A stretch of DNA of 64,000 bases. Origin: Sphingomonas sp. PP-CE-3G-477. GTDB lineage: Bacteria; Pseudomonadota; Alphaproteobacteria; Sphingomonadales; Sphingomonadaceae. The notes under the pieces are model-generated. The model made no database searches and had not been told where the DNA came from. It saw only the letters and a list, made by a program, of their open reading frames with translations. Made by a program: the position numbers and the translations under genes. Below are positions 44,066-51,711 of this stretch, piece after piece. Within the stretch, counting starts at the first letter, position 1; the number at the start of each line of letters is the position of its first letter. The DNA is taken from assembly GCF_003050745.1 (NCBI RefSeq), contig NZ_QAOF01000004.1:124001-188000 (forward strand), read 5' to 3'.

Positions 44066-45013
44066 TCAGCTGCCGGTGTTGGACGGCTGGCCCGCCGAAC
44101 GCGGCTTCTCGGGCGTACGGATCGAGGGACCGGTCGGCGTCGAACCCGGCTCGTCGAGTTCGACCATCACCGACGGCGTACCCTTGGTTCCGACCGGCAC
44201 GACCTGCTCGCCCGCAGGCAGCGGCGGCACGGCGGGCACCTGGTTCTTCTTCAGCAGGTCGTACGCATGCTGATACCAGTCGGTACCGGGATAGTTGCGC
44301 CCGAGCACTGCACCGGCCTTCTCGGCCTCAACGGGTACGCCGAGCGCCAGATACGTCTCGGTCAGCCGCATCAGCGCTTCCGGCGTGTGCGTCGTCTGCT
44401 GGAACTTGTCGATCACGGTGCGGAACCGGCCGTTCGCCGCGAGCCACTGGCCGCGCGTCTCGTAGAACCGCCCGATCTCCATCTCCTTGCCCGCGAGATG
44501 ATCGTTGACCAGATCGATCTTGAGCCGCGCGTCCGACGCATAACGCGTGTTCGGATAACGGCGCATCAGTTCGCCGAGCGAATCGAGCGCCTGGCGCGTG
44601 ATCTTCTGGTCGCGCGTGACGTCGGTGATCTGCTCGTAATAGCCGAGCGCGATCAGGTAATAGGCGTAAGGCGCATCGCGGTTGCCCGGATGGACCGCGA
44701 GGAAGCGCTGCGCCGAGCTGATCGAGGCGGTGTAATCGCGCGCGAGGTAATAGCTGAACGCCGACATGATCTGCGCACGGCGCGCCCAGATCGAATAGGG
44801 ATGCTGGCGCTCGACCTCGTCGAACAGCTGCGCTGCTTCCTTGTAGCGGCCCTGGTCGAGCCGCTGCTTGGCGGTCGAATACAGCGTACCCACGTCGCGC
44901 GCGACATAGGGGAGGTCGCCCTTCGCGGCACGACCGCTCGCACAACCGGCAATGGGGAGCGCAAGCGCGGCGATGAGCGTGACCGCGAGGGCACGAGACT
45001 GGGTGATACGCAT
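44066..45013 (-). CDS. bamD: Outer-membrane assembly lipoprotein BamD
   Basis: A 315-residue lipoprotein. The lipobox LPIAGC places the lipidated cysteine at about residue 24. Five TPR-type repeats follow (ARDVGTLYSTAKQRLDQGRY, EVERQHPYSIWARRAQ, and RRYPNTRYASDA among them), as in the essential BamD subunit of the BAM complex. The C-terminal 60 residues are proline- and threonine-rich and specific to this group. It sits directly before recN. It is divergent from the phosphomannose isomerase with 134 bases between them, which must hold both promoters. Confidence 0.95.
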   Translation of the reverse strand: MRITQSRALAVTLIAALALPIAGCASGRAAKGDLPYVARDVGTLYSTAKQRLDQGRYKEAAQLFDEVERQHPYSIWARRAQIMSAFSYYLARDYTASISSAQRFLAVHPGNRDAPYAYYLIALGYYEQITDVTRDQKITRQALDSLGELMRRYPNTRYASDARLKIDLVNDHLAGKEMEIGRFYETRGQWLAANGRFRTVIDKFQQTTHTPEALMRLTETYLALGVPVEAEKAGAVLGRNYPGTDWYQHAYDLLKKNQVPAVPPLPAGEQVVPVGTKGTPSVMVELDEPGSTPTGPSIRTPEKPRSAGQPSNTGS

Positions 45014-45147
45014 CGGCGTGATCCTTAGCGTAAGCGGATAGCCGCGAACAATCCTTTTCGCCGGACCGCGCTTGCCCCTTCACGTGCGCCGGATCGCACG
45101 GCAATAGTCATGCGTTCGCGTTACGCCATTCAGTCGAGGATCATGTC

Positions 45148-45972
45148 ATGCCGGCCACATTGTTGCACACCCACCGCGTCGAAAAGCCATGGGGTCGCGA
45201 CACGCTCTGGCCCGGTTTCGAGGACCCTGCCGCCGGCACGCCGCCGATCGGCGAAGTCTGGTTCCAGGAGCCCGGCAACACCACGCCCGACCTGCTGATC
45301 AAGTATCTGTTCACGAGCGAGAAACTGTCGGTACAGGTTCATCCGAACGACGAGCAGGCGCACGCCCGCGGCCTGCCGCGCGGCAAGGACGAATGCTGGA
45401 CGATCCTGGCGGCCGAACCCAATTCGACGATCGCGGTCGGCACCAAGGAGCCGATCTCGAAGGACGAACTGCGCCAGTCGGCGATCGACGGCACGATCGA
45501 GGACAAGCTCGACTGGAAGCCGGTGAAGCCAGGCGACTTCATGTACTGCGCGTCGGACACGATCCACGCGATCGGCGGCGGCGTGACGGTGATCGAGGTT
45601 CAGCAGAACTCCGAGACCACCTATCGCCTGTACGATTACGGCAGCGACCGCGAACTCCATCTGAAGGACGGGATCGAGGTCGCCGATCCTACGCCGTACG
45701 TCCCGGTCGCACCGCCGATCGAGATCGAGACGGGCCGGACAATCATGGTCGAAGGGCCGAAGTTCGTGCTCGAGCGCTGGAAGGGCGGCGACCATGTCGT
45801 CAACCTGCCCGAGGGCACGACCGGCTGGGTGATCCCGATCGCCGGCTCGGGCGAAGTCGCCGGCGTCGCGTTCAAGGCAGGCGAATGCGCGACGATGACG
45901 GGCAGCGAGACCGTGTCGACCAGCGCGGATGCGGACCTGCTGTTCGCGTATCCGTTGGCGAAGCGGATCTGA
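45148..45972 (+). CDS. manA: Class I mannose-6-phosphate isomerase-like protein
   Basis: A 274-residue cupin enzyme that interconverts mannose-6-phosphate and fructose-6-phosphate, feeding sugar-nucleotide synthesis. The zinc site is recognisable: LSVQVHPNDEQAHARG (Q and H ligands), a glutamate in KDECWTILAAEP, and the IHAIGGGVTVIEVQQNSETTYRLYD region. It is shorter than the E. coli enzyme (391 residues) but typical of the short bacterial type I form. An ATG at 45148 gives the standard N-terminus. A glycosyltransferase gene follows after two repeats. A strong terminator ends the transcript. Confidence 0.88.
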   Translation: MPATLLHTHRVEKPWGRDTLWPGFEDPAAGTPPIGEVWFQEPGNTTPDLLIKYLFTSEKLSVQVHPNDEQAHARGLPRGKDECWTILAAEPNSTIAVGTKEPISKDELRQSAIDGTIEDKLDWKPVKPGDFMYCASDTIHAIGGGVTVIEVQQNSETTYRLYDYGSDRELHLKDGIEVADPTPYVPVAPPIEIETGRTIMVEGPKFVLERWKGGDHVVNLPEGTTGWVIPIAGSGEVAGVAFKAGECATMTGSETVSTSADADLLFAYPLAKRI

Positions 45973-45979
45973 TCAAGCT

Positions 45980-46010
45980 GGGCGGGAAGAGCGCTTCCCG
46001 CCCTTGTTCT
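45980..46010 (+). terminator. Rho-independent terminator after the phosphomannose isomerase
   Basis: A perfect 10-base-pair stem, GGGCGGGAAG with CTTCCCGCCC, around AGCG and followed by TTGTTCT. The T-rich tail overlaps the start of the family B repeat. Confidence 0.85.
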
Positions 46011-46060
46011 CCCGCGAAGGCGGGAGCCCAACCTGGGTCCCCGCCTTCGCGGGGAAACAG
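46007..46060. repeat. Intergenic palindromic repeat, short family B
   Basis: Near-copy of the element at 2205, with the core CCCAACCTGGG in place of AGACTGGG. Confidence 0.85.
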
Positions 46061-46094
46061 GGTAATCGAAGGTCGTTACCAGCCCAAATCACCA

Positions 46095-46198
46095 CCACCC
46101 CGGCGAAGGCCGGGGCCCAATTGGGGAACGTTGCTAACGAAACGTGGCACGCTATTATTGCCACCTCTCCAATTGGGCCCCGGCCTCCGCCGGGGTGG
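46095..46198. repeat. Intergenic palindromic repeat, family A
   Basis: CCACCCCGGCGAAGGCCGGGG to CCCCGGCCTCCGCCGGGGTGG with inner CCCAATTGGG and CCAATTGGG arms. Confidence 0.88.
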
Positions 46199-46261
46199 AG
46201 TAACGGGTAACCGCCGCTTCGCACTCACCACCCATTAACTGCCGCGCTATACCCCCGCGCA

Positions 46262-47446
46262 ATGCTGCGCGTTCTCACCCTCTCTACCCTGTTCCCCGAC
46301 GCCACCCGCCCGAACTTCGGCGGCTTCGTCGAGCGGCAGACGCTGAGCCTGGCGGCGCATCCCGACGTCGACCTGAAAGTGGTCGCGCCGATCGGCCTCC
46401 CACCCGGCATTCTGGGCAATTTCCGCCACTACGCGCCGCTTGCGAAACTACCGCACCGCGAACGCTGGAAGGGCGTCGACGTCCACCGGCCCCGCTTCAC
46501 CGCGCTCCCGTTCACGCAAGGACGGCACCATGCCGCTGCCCTGGAACGCGCCCTCGTCCCCGTGCTCGACGCGATCCGGGCGGACTTCGCGTTCGACGTG
46601 ATCGACGTGTCGTTCTTCTTTCCCGAAGGCCCCGCCGCAGTCGCGCTCGGCAAGCGCTACGGCGTCCCCGTCTCGATCAAGGCGCGCGGCTCCGACATCC
46701 ACTATTGGGGCGAAGCGCCCGCGACCGCAGCGCAGGTGCGCAAAGCCGGGCAGGGAGCAGCCGGACTGCTGGCGGTCAGCGCGGCGATGAAGGCCGACAT
46801 GGTGACGCTCGGCATGCCGGCCGACCGCATCTCGGTGCATCACACCGGGGTAGATCAGGACCGCTTCCGCCCCGTCGACGATCGGGCATCGGCCAAGGTG
46901 AAACTCGGCGTGCAAGGTCCGCTCGTCATCGCGATCGGCGGGCTATTGCCGCGCAAGGGGCATGATGTCGTTATCGAAGCGGTTGCGGCGCTGCCCGGAG
47001 TCTCGCTGCTGATCGCCGGGCATGGCCCCGCTCGCGCCGACCTGGAGGCGTTGATCGCCCGGCTCGGCGTCGGCGACCGCGTTCGCCTGCTCGGCGCGTT
47101 GCCGCATGCCGACCTGCCCGCGCTGATCGCTGCCGCCGATGTCAGCGCGTTGGCGTCGGAGTCCGAAGGGCTTGCCAACGTCTGGGTCGAGTCGCTCGCC
47201 TGCGGCACGCCCGTCGTCATTACCGACGCCGGCGGCGCGCGCGAGGTGGTCACATCGTCCGAGGCCGGTCGCGTGACGATCGGCGATCCGCTGGCGTTTG
47301 CGGCGGCGATCAAGGATCTGCTGGGCAGTCCGCCCGCTCGGTCCGCGACGCGCGCGATGGCCGCCGGCTTCACTTGGGAAAGAAATACCGCAACGCTGTA
47401 CGCGCACTTTGTGGCGCTCGTCGCGGGTTACCCCTCGAGAGGGTAG
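46262..47446 (+). CDS. Glycosyltransferase family 4 protein
   Basis: A 394-residue GT-B fold enzyme. The acceptor domain contains FVERQTLSLAAHPDVD, and the donor half begins KLGVQGPLVIAIGGLLPRKG (about residues 218-237). The E-x7-E retaining signature is in SESEGLANVWVESLACGTPV. VVTSSEAGRVTIGDP lies near the end. GT4 enzymes transfer sugars from activated donors, so this may take part in capsule, LPS or glycan assembly. Placement beside a phosphomannose isomerase suggests GDP-mannose supply, which is inference. Its last 19 bases overlap the convergent Mth938 gene. Confidence 0.9.
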   Translation: MLRVLTLSTLFPDATRPNFGGFVERQTLSLAAHPDVDLKVVAPIGLPPGILGNFRHYAPLAKLPHRERWKGVDVHRPRFTALPFTQGRHHAAALERALVPVLDAIRADFAFDVIDVSFFFPEGPAAVALGKRYGVPVSIKARGSDIHYWGEAPATAAQVRKAGQGAAGLLAVSAAMKADMVTLGMPADRISVHHTGVDQDRFRPVDDRASAKVKLGVQGPLVIAIGGLLPRKGHDVVIEAVAALPGVSLLIAGHGPARADLEALIARLGVGDRVRLLGALPHADLPALIAAADVSALASESEGLANVWVESLACGTPVVITDAGGAREVVTSSEAGRVTIGDPLAFAAAIKDLLGSPPARSATRAMAAGFTWERNTATLYAHFVALVAGYPSRG

Positions 47447-47802
47447 AGCGCCGCCACGATCCAGCGACCTTCGCCGCGAAGGACCGCCCACGCCCGAGCG
47501 GCGGCGCGACTGTCCATAGCCTCGATGCCGAACCCCCGCGCCTCAACCGCCTTCTTGAACGCAAGCGGCGGCTGGCGAAGCGCGGAACCGGTCCCCAGCA
47601 ACAGGAACTCCGGCGGCGGATCGAGCGCCAGCAACGCCGCCACATCCACCTCGCCGAGCGCTTCGAACGCCGGCGGCTCCCAGCCATCCGCGCGTTCGGG
47701 ACTGATCGACAGTGCGGTATAATAGCCGTCGTCGACCTTGAACCCGGCCCGACCGATCGCCGAGATCATCGGTCCATCGGTCTTCTCGCGGTCCATCCTC
47801 AT
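47428..47802 (-). CDS. Mth938-like domain protein
   Basis: A 124-residue small protein of the Mth938/NDUFAF3-like fold. It shows IGRAGFKVDDGYYTALSISP near the start, ALDPPPEFLLLGTGSAL in the middle, and GFGIEAMDSRAAARAWAVLRGEGR at the end. Bacterial members are of unknown function; human NDUFAF3 assists complex I assembly. In alphaproteobacteria it often follows secD and secF, as here. The 118-base gap to secF is taken up by a repeat. Its 3' end overlaps the glycosyltransferase gene by 19 bases on the opposite strand. Confidence 0.88.
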   Translation of the reverse strand: MRMDREKTDGPMISAIGRAGFKVDDGYYTALSISPERADGWEPPAFEALGEVDVAALLALDPPPEFLLLGTGSALRQPPLAFKKAVEARGFGIEAMDSRAAARAWAVLRGEGRWIVAALYPLEG

Positions 47803-47812
47803 GACAAAACCC

Positions 47813-47909
47813 CGTCATCCCCGCAAAGGCGGGGACCCATATTGGCAACCGCCAGCGACTCGATCGCGACGCCAGCCACTATGGGTTCCCGCCTCCGCGG
47901 GAATGACGG
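47813..47909. repeat. Intergenic palindromic repeat, family D, between secF and the Mth938 gene
   Basis: CGTCATCCCCGCAAAGGCGGGG to CCCGCCTCCGCGGGAATGACGG with CCCATAT and ATGGGTT inner arms. It interrupts a gene pair that is usually close together. Confidence 0.85.
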
Positions 47910-47920
47910 AAGCATGTAAA

Positions 47921-48895
47921 TCAACGCTCGACCTTCGGACCAACCCGCTCAGCTCCGTCCTGCACGCCGCCCTTGCGCGGTGCAGGATCGGCCCGCAGAC
48001 CCAGCGTGATCAGCAGCGACGACGACACGTAGATCGACGAATACGTCCCCACGACGATACCCAGGATCATCGCCGCAGTGAACCCGCGCAGCACATGGCC
48101 GCCGAGCACCAGCATCGCGACCAGCGCGAGCAGGATCGTCACCGACGTCATCACGGTGCGCGGCAGCGTCTCGTTCACCGACAGGTCGATGATCTCGCGC
48201 ATGTCCATCTTCCGATACCGGCGCATGTTCTCGCGGATACGGTCGTCGATCACGATCTTGTCGTTGATCGAGTACGAGATGATCGTCAGCACCGCCGCGA
48301 CGATGTTGAGATCGACCTCGAAATAATTCCGCATCAGCGCGAAGAAGCCGACGGTCATCAGCAGATCGTGGACGATCGCGACGATCGTCGACACGCCGAA
48401 CTGCCATTCGAACCGCACGACCGCGAACAGCGCGATGCCGAGGATCGAGAGCACCACCGCGAGCAGGCCCTTAGTAATCAGCTCGTCGGACACCTTACCG
48501 GTAATCGTATCGTATTTCGAGAAGGTCGAGCCGGGGAACTTGACCGCGAGATCGTCCGACACCTTCTTGACGAGTCGGTTGGTGGCACCCTCGTCGCCGT
48601 TCTCCGGCAGGGGAAGACGAATCGACAGCGTCTTGGGATCGCTGAACGACTGGATTGCCGCTTCGCCTACGCCGAGTCGATCGACCTCGGTCCGCACCGC
48701 CTCGATCGACGGCGCAGTCGCGAAGTTCTGCTCCATCAGGACGCCCCCGACGAAATCGACGCCCATGTTCAGGCCGCGGAATGCGACAAGGCCCACCGCG
48801 AGAAGCGAGAGGATCAGGGTCAGCCCGAACGCCCATTTACGGAGCGACACGAACTTCAGGTTGGTGTTGTCGGGTACGAGTTTCAGCAGGCGCAT
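47921..48895 (-). CDS. secF: Protein translocase subunit SecF
   Basis: A 324-residue membrane protein with six helices that works with SecD to release exported proteins using the proton gradient. The N-terminal helix (about residues 20-40) is followed by the periplasmic GLNMGVDFVGGVLMEQNF segment, and the membrane domain carries VAVRFEWQFGVSTIVAI, NKIVIDDRIRENM-like (NDKIVIDDRIREN) and ILLALVAMLVLGGHVLRGF. The start at 48895 fits the natural MRLLKLVPDN and has GGGAG upstream. Part of a yajC-secD-secF operon. Confidence 0.96.
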   Translation of the reverse strand: MRLLKLVPDNTNLKFVSLRKWAFGLTLILSLLAVGLVAFRGLNMGVDFVGGVLMEQNFATAPSIEAVRTEVDRLGVGEAAIQSFSDPKTLSIRLPLPENGDEGATNRLVKKVSDDLAVKFPGSTFSKYDTITGKVSDELITKGLLAVVLSILGIALFAVVRFEWQFGVSTIVAIVHDLLMTVGFFALMRNYFEVDLNIVAAVLTIISYSINDKIVIDDRIRENMRRYRKMDMREIIDLSVNETLPRTVMTSVTILLALVAMLVLGGHVLRGFTAAMILGIVVGTYSSIYVSSSLLITLGLRADPAPRKGGVQDGAERVGPKVER

Positions 48896-48909
48896 GGTTA
48901 TCTCCCGCC

Positions 48910-50514
48910 TCAAATATTGATCGTGGTGGGGCGGTTCTTCCGCAGCCACAACGCGACCATCATCCGCGTGAACGTGACGGCGGTGAACACCGACGTACAG
49001 ATCCCGATCAGCAGAACGACCGCAAAGCCCTTCACCGGACCCGAGCCGAGCAGCAGCATGATCACGCCGGTGATGGCGTGCGTCACGTTGGCCTCGAAGA
49101 TCGTCCGCGATGCTTCCTTGTAGCCGAGCTCGACCGACTGGATCACGCTACGCCCGCGTCGCCGCTCCTCGCGGATACGCTCGTTGATCAGCACGTTGGC
49201 ATCCACCGCGGTACCGATCGTCAGCACGAATCCGGCGATACCGGGCAGCGTCAGCGTCGCGTTCAGCATCGCCATCACCGCGACGATGACCAGGATGTTT
49301 ATGACCACCGCAAGGTTCGCATAGACACCGAACCGGCCATAGGTGACGAACATGAACACGATCACCGCGAGTGCCGCGATGATCGAGGCCAGCACGCCGG
49401 CCCGGATCGAATCCTTGCCAAGATCGGGGCTGACGGTGCTCTCGGCAATGATCTTCAGGTTGACCGGCAACTTGCCCGAGCGGAGCGAGATCGCGAGCGC
49501 GTTCGCGGACTCGACCGTGAAATTGCCCGAGATCGACGCGCGACCGCCGAGGATCGGCTCGTTGATGTTCGGGGCCGAGATTACCGAATTGTCGAGGATG
49601 ATCGCGAACGGCTTGTTCGTGTTCTCCGTCGTCACCTTGGCGAAGCGACGGCCGCCGACCGCGTCGAACGTGATCGCGACTTGCGGCGCGTTCGACTGCT
49701 GCTCGAACTCCTGGCGTGCATCGGCGAGCTGGTCGCCCGAGATGATCACCGAGCGCTTGACCGCGATGAACGGCACGCCCTGCGGGTTGCCGGGGTAGGG
49801 GAGGACCTGGCTGCCGACCGGGGCGATGCCCTTGACCAGGTCTGTCGGGTTGGCGGTCTGGTCGACCAGCTTGAATTCGAGCTTGGCGGTCTTGCCGAGC
49901 AGGCTTTTCAGCGCCTGCGGGTTCTGCAGCCCTGGCACCTGGACGACGATCCGGGTCGCGCCCTGGCGAACGATCGTAGGCTCCTTGGTGCCGAGTTCGT
50001 CGATGCGGCGGCGGACGACTTCGGTCGCGTCCTTCATCGCGGTGTCGATCGCCTGGGTCAGGCCGGCCTCGGTCGGCTTGAGCACGAACCGGCTCGTGTC
50101 GACGACGGTGATGTCCCACTCGCGCTGGCCACTCATCCCGGCGCCACCGCCGGTGATCGCCAGCAGGCGTTCGCGCGCCGCGTCGACTTGGCTCGGATCA
50201 CGCAGCAGGAAGCTCAGCTGGCCGCCCCGCGTCGAAATGTCGCCGATCTCGATCCGCGGCGTCCCGTTGCGCATCGTCCCCGCGACGCTGTCGCGCATCG
50301 CCTCGATCCGCGTCGCGGCGAGGTCGGCGGTATCCGCCTCGAGCAGCAGATAGCTGCCGCCGGCGAGATCGAGCCCGAGGTTGATGTGCGGATGCGGAAT
50401 CCGCGCCCATTGGCTCGTGGTGCTCTCGGGGAGGAAACTCGGGATCGCCAGCAGGCAGAGTGCCGCCAGCAACCCGATGATCGACCCGACCTTCCAGCGC
50501 GGAAAATCCAACAT
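48910..50514 (-). CDS. secD: Protein translocase subunit SecD
   Basis: A 534-residue SecD. It has an N-terminal helix, a large periplasmic domain with INLGLDLAGGSYLLLEADT and VVRRRIDELGTKEPTI, and the central VAITFDAVGGRRFAKVTTEN. Six C-terminal helices include VYANLAVVINILVIVAVMAML, GFVLTIGTAVDANVLINERI and GPVKGFAVVLLIGI. Residues of the proton path lie in the conserved TIGTAVDANVLINERI motif. It overlaps yajC by one base and is followed by secF after 14 bases, so the three are one operon. Confidence 0.97.
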   Translation of the reverse strand: MLDFPRWKVGSIIGLLAALCLLAIPSFLPESTTSQWARIPHPHINLGLDLAGGSYLLLEADTADLAATRIEAMRDSVAGTMRNGTPRIEIGDISTRGGQLSFLLRDPSQVDAARERLLAITGGGAGMSGQREWDITVVDTSRFVLKPTEAGLTQAIDTAMKDATEVVRRRIDELGTKEPTIVRQGATRIVVQVPGLQNPQALKSLLGKTAKLEFKLVDQTANPTDLVKGIAPVGSQVLPYPGNPQGVPFIAVKRSVIISGDQLADARQEFEQQSNAPQVAITFDAVGGRRFAKVTTENTNKPFAIILDNSVISAPNINEPILGGRASISGNFTVESANALAISLRSGKLPVNLKIIAESTVSPDLGKDSIRAGVLASIIAALAVIVFMFVTYGRFGVYANLAVVINILVIVAVMAMLNATLTLPGIAGFVLTIGTAVDANVLINERIREERRRGRSVIQSVELGYKEASRTIFEANVTHAITGVIMLLLGSGPVKGFAVVLLIGICTSVFTAVTFTRMMVALWLRKNRPTTINI

Positions 50515-50855
50515 CAGTCGTTGGCCGGCTTCGTGTTCGGGCTGGTGATGTCGGTCAGCGTCGCCTTGACGACGCGCACACGGACATTCGGCGCGATCTC
50601 GACCTCGACGACATTATCCTCGACCTTGGTCACCTTGCCGAGGATCCCGCCCGAGGTGACGACGCTGTCGTTCTTCTTCACCGCGGCGACCGACGCCTGC
50701 AGCGCCTTCATGCGCTTTTGCTGCGGACGGATCATCAGGAAATAGAACACGACGAACACGAGGAAGAGCGGCGCGAGGCTCAGGAACGAGGCGATCCCGC
50801 CTCCGGCCGTGGCGGCGCCGTCTGCGGCCTGGGCGTATGCTGGTGAGATGAACAT
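50514..50855 (-). CDS. yajC: Preprotein translocase subunit YajC
   Basis: A 113-residue subunit of the SecDF-YajC complex. It has one membrane helix (FLSLAPLFLVFVVFYFLMI) followed by the signature RPQQKRMKALQASVAAVKKND and VVTSGGILGKVTKVEDNVV. The N-terminal ATG at 50855 gives the normal MFISPAYAQA start; longer in-frame sequence upstream is not conserved. Its stop overlaps the secD start by one base (TGATG). The 170 bases upstream are shared with the divergent monooxygenase-like gene. Confidence 0.95.
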   Translation of the reverse strand: MFISPAYAQAADGAATAGGGIASFLSLAPLFLVFVVFYFLMIRPQQKRMKALQASVAAVKKNDSVVTSGGILGKVTKVEDNVVEVEIAPNVRVRVVKATLTDITSPNTKPAND

Positions 50856-51025
50856 GGAGTTCCGTATCTGTGAAGGGTGGCTCGGTTCGCGCGCCGCGCG
50901 GCCGGTCGCAATGGTCCGCCCGCTATCATCGCTTGGGGTCCCGTGCAACTGACGCGGGCGTAGACGGTTCGTGTAGAGACCACGATGAAGTTGCGGCGAA
51001 ACCGGGGCGAAACAGGAGAGATGCG

Positions 51026-51334
51026 ATGATTCTGGTGATGGGGCATATCAAGCTGGCCGCAGGCGAGGGCGCGAAGATCGCCGACATGCTGGTCGCGCAC
51101 ATGGCCGCCTGCGCCGCGGAGGACGGCTGCGAGTTCTACAATCTCGCGCTCGATCTGGTCGATCCCGACCTGATCCGGATCTCCGAACGCTGGGCGAGTC
51201 CCGAGGCGATCGCCGCGCACGGCCAGGCTGATCACCAGAAGGCATTCGGTCGCGCGCTCGGCGGGTACACGATCGAGCAGATCAGCGTGAAGGCGTACGA
51301 CGGCAGGTTCTGGCGTACGCTGATGGGCGAGTGA
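51026..51334 (+). CDS. Antibiotic biosynthesis monooxygenase-like (ABM) protein
   Basis: A 102-residue ferredoxin-like protein of the ABM/YgiN type. It shows MILVMGHIKLAAGEGAKIADML, CEFYNLALDLVDPDLIRISERW and the aromatic-rich end AYDGRFWRTLMGE. Some relatives break down haem or oxidise quinols; many have no known role. An AGGAG site precedes the ATG. It is divergent from yajC and just upstream of the tRNA gene. Confidence 0.8.
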   Translation: MILVMGHIKLAAGEGAKIADMLVAHMAACAAEDGCEFYNLALDLVDPDLIRISERWASPEAIAAHGQADHQKAFGRALGGYTIEQISVKAYDGRFWRTLMGE

Positions 51335-51427
51335 TGTAATCTTTGCGGCCAAGCGGCGTTGCGACTTGCATCGCACGCCGACCCTGCGTAGAGCGCGCGG
51401 CTCGGGCTGCTATGCGGCCCGTTCGGT

Positions 51428-51504
51428 CGGAGCGTAGCGCAGCCTGGTAGCGCACCACACTGGGGGTGTGGGGGTCGCAGGTTCGAATCCTGTCGCTCCG
51501 ACCA
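51428..51504 (+). tRNA. tRNA-Pro (anticodon GGG)
   Basis: A complete cloverleaf. The acceptor stem CGGAGCG pairs with CGCTCCG, the D-loop region is GCGCAGCCTGGTAGCGC, the anticodon stem is CCACA with TGTGG, and the seven-base loop CTGGGGG gives the anticodon GGG. The T arm contains TTCGAAT, and the gene ends A-CCA. It stands alone on the plus strand; a T-rich stretch follows that may terminate it. Confidence 0.96.
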
Positions 51505-51570
51505 TTTTCTTATATCGATGAAAAGACGGACTCGTGCAGCTCTTGTGCGAGCGCATCCCGTTACACTCGT

Positions 51571-51664
51571 CGTCATCCCCGCGGAGGCGGGGACCCATAA
51601 ACTCGAACGTTGCCTGTCACCAGCAACGCCAGCCCGTATGGGTCCCCGCCTGCGCGGGGATGAC
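51571..51664. repeat. Intergenic palindromic repeat, family D
   Basis: CGTCATCCCCGCGGAGGCGGGG to CCCCGCCTGCGCGGGGATGAC with GGACCCATA and TATGGGTCC inner arms, downstream of the tRNA gene. Confidence 0.88.
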
Positions 51665-51711
51665 TGAACTTGGAATGGGGCCGACCCTGATGCCGGCCCC
51701 GTCCGGTGATC

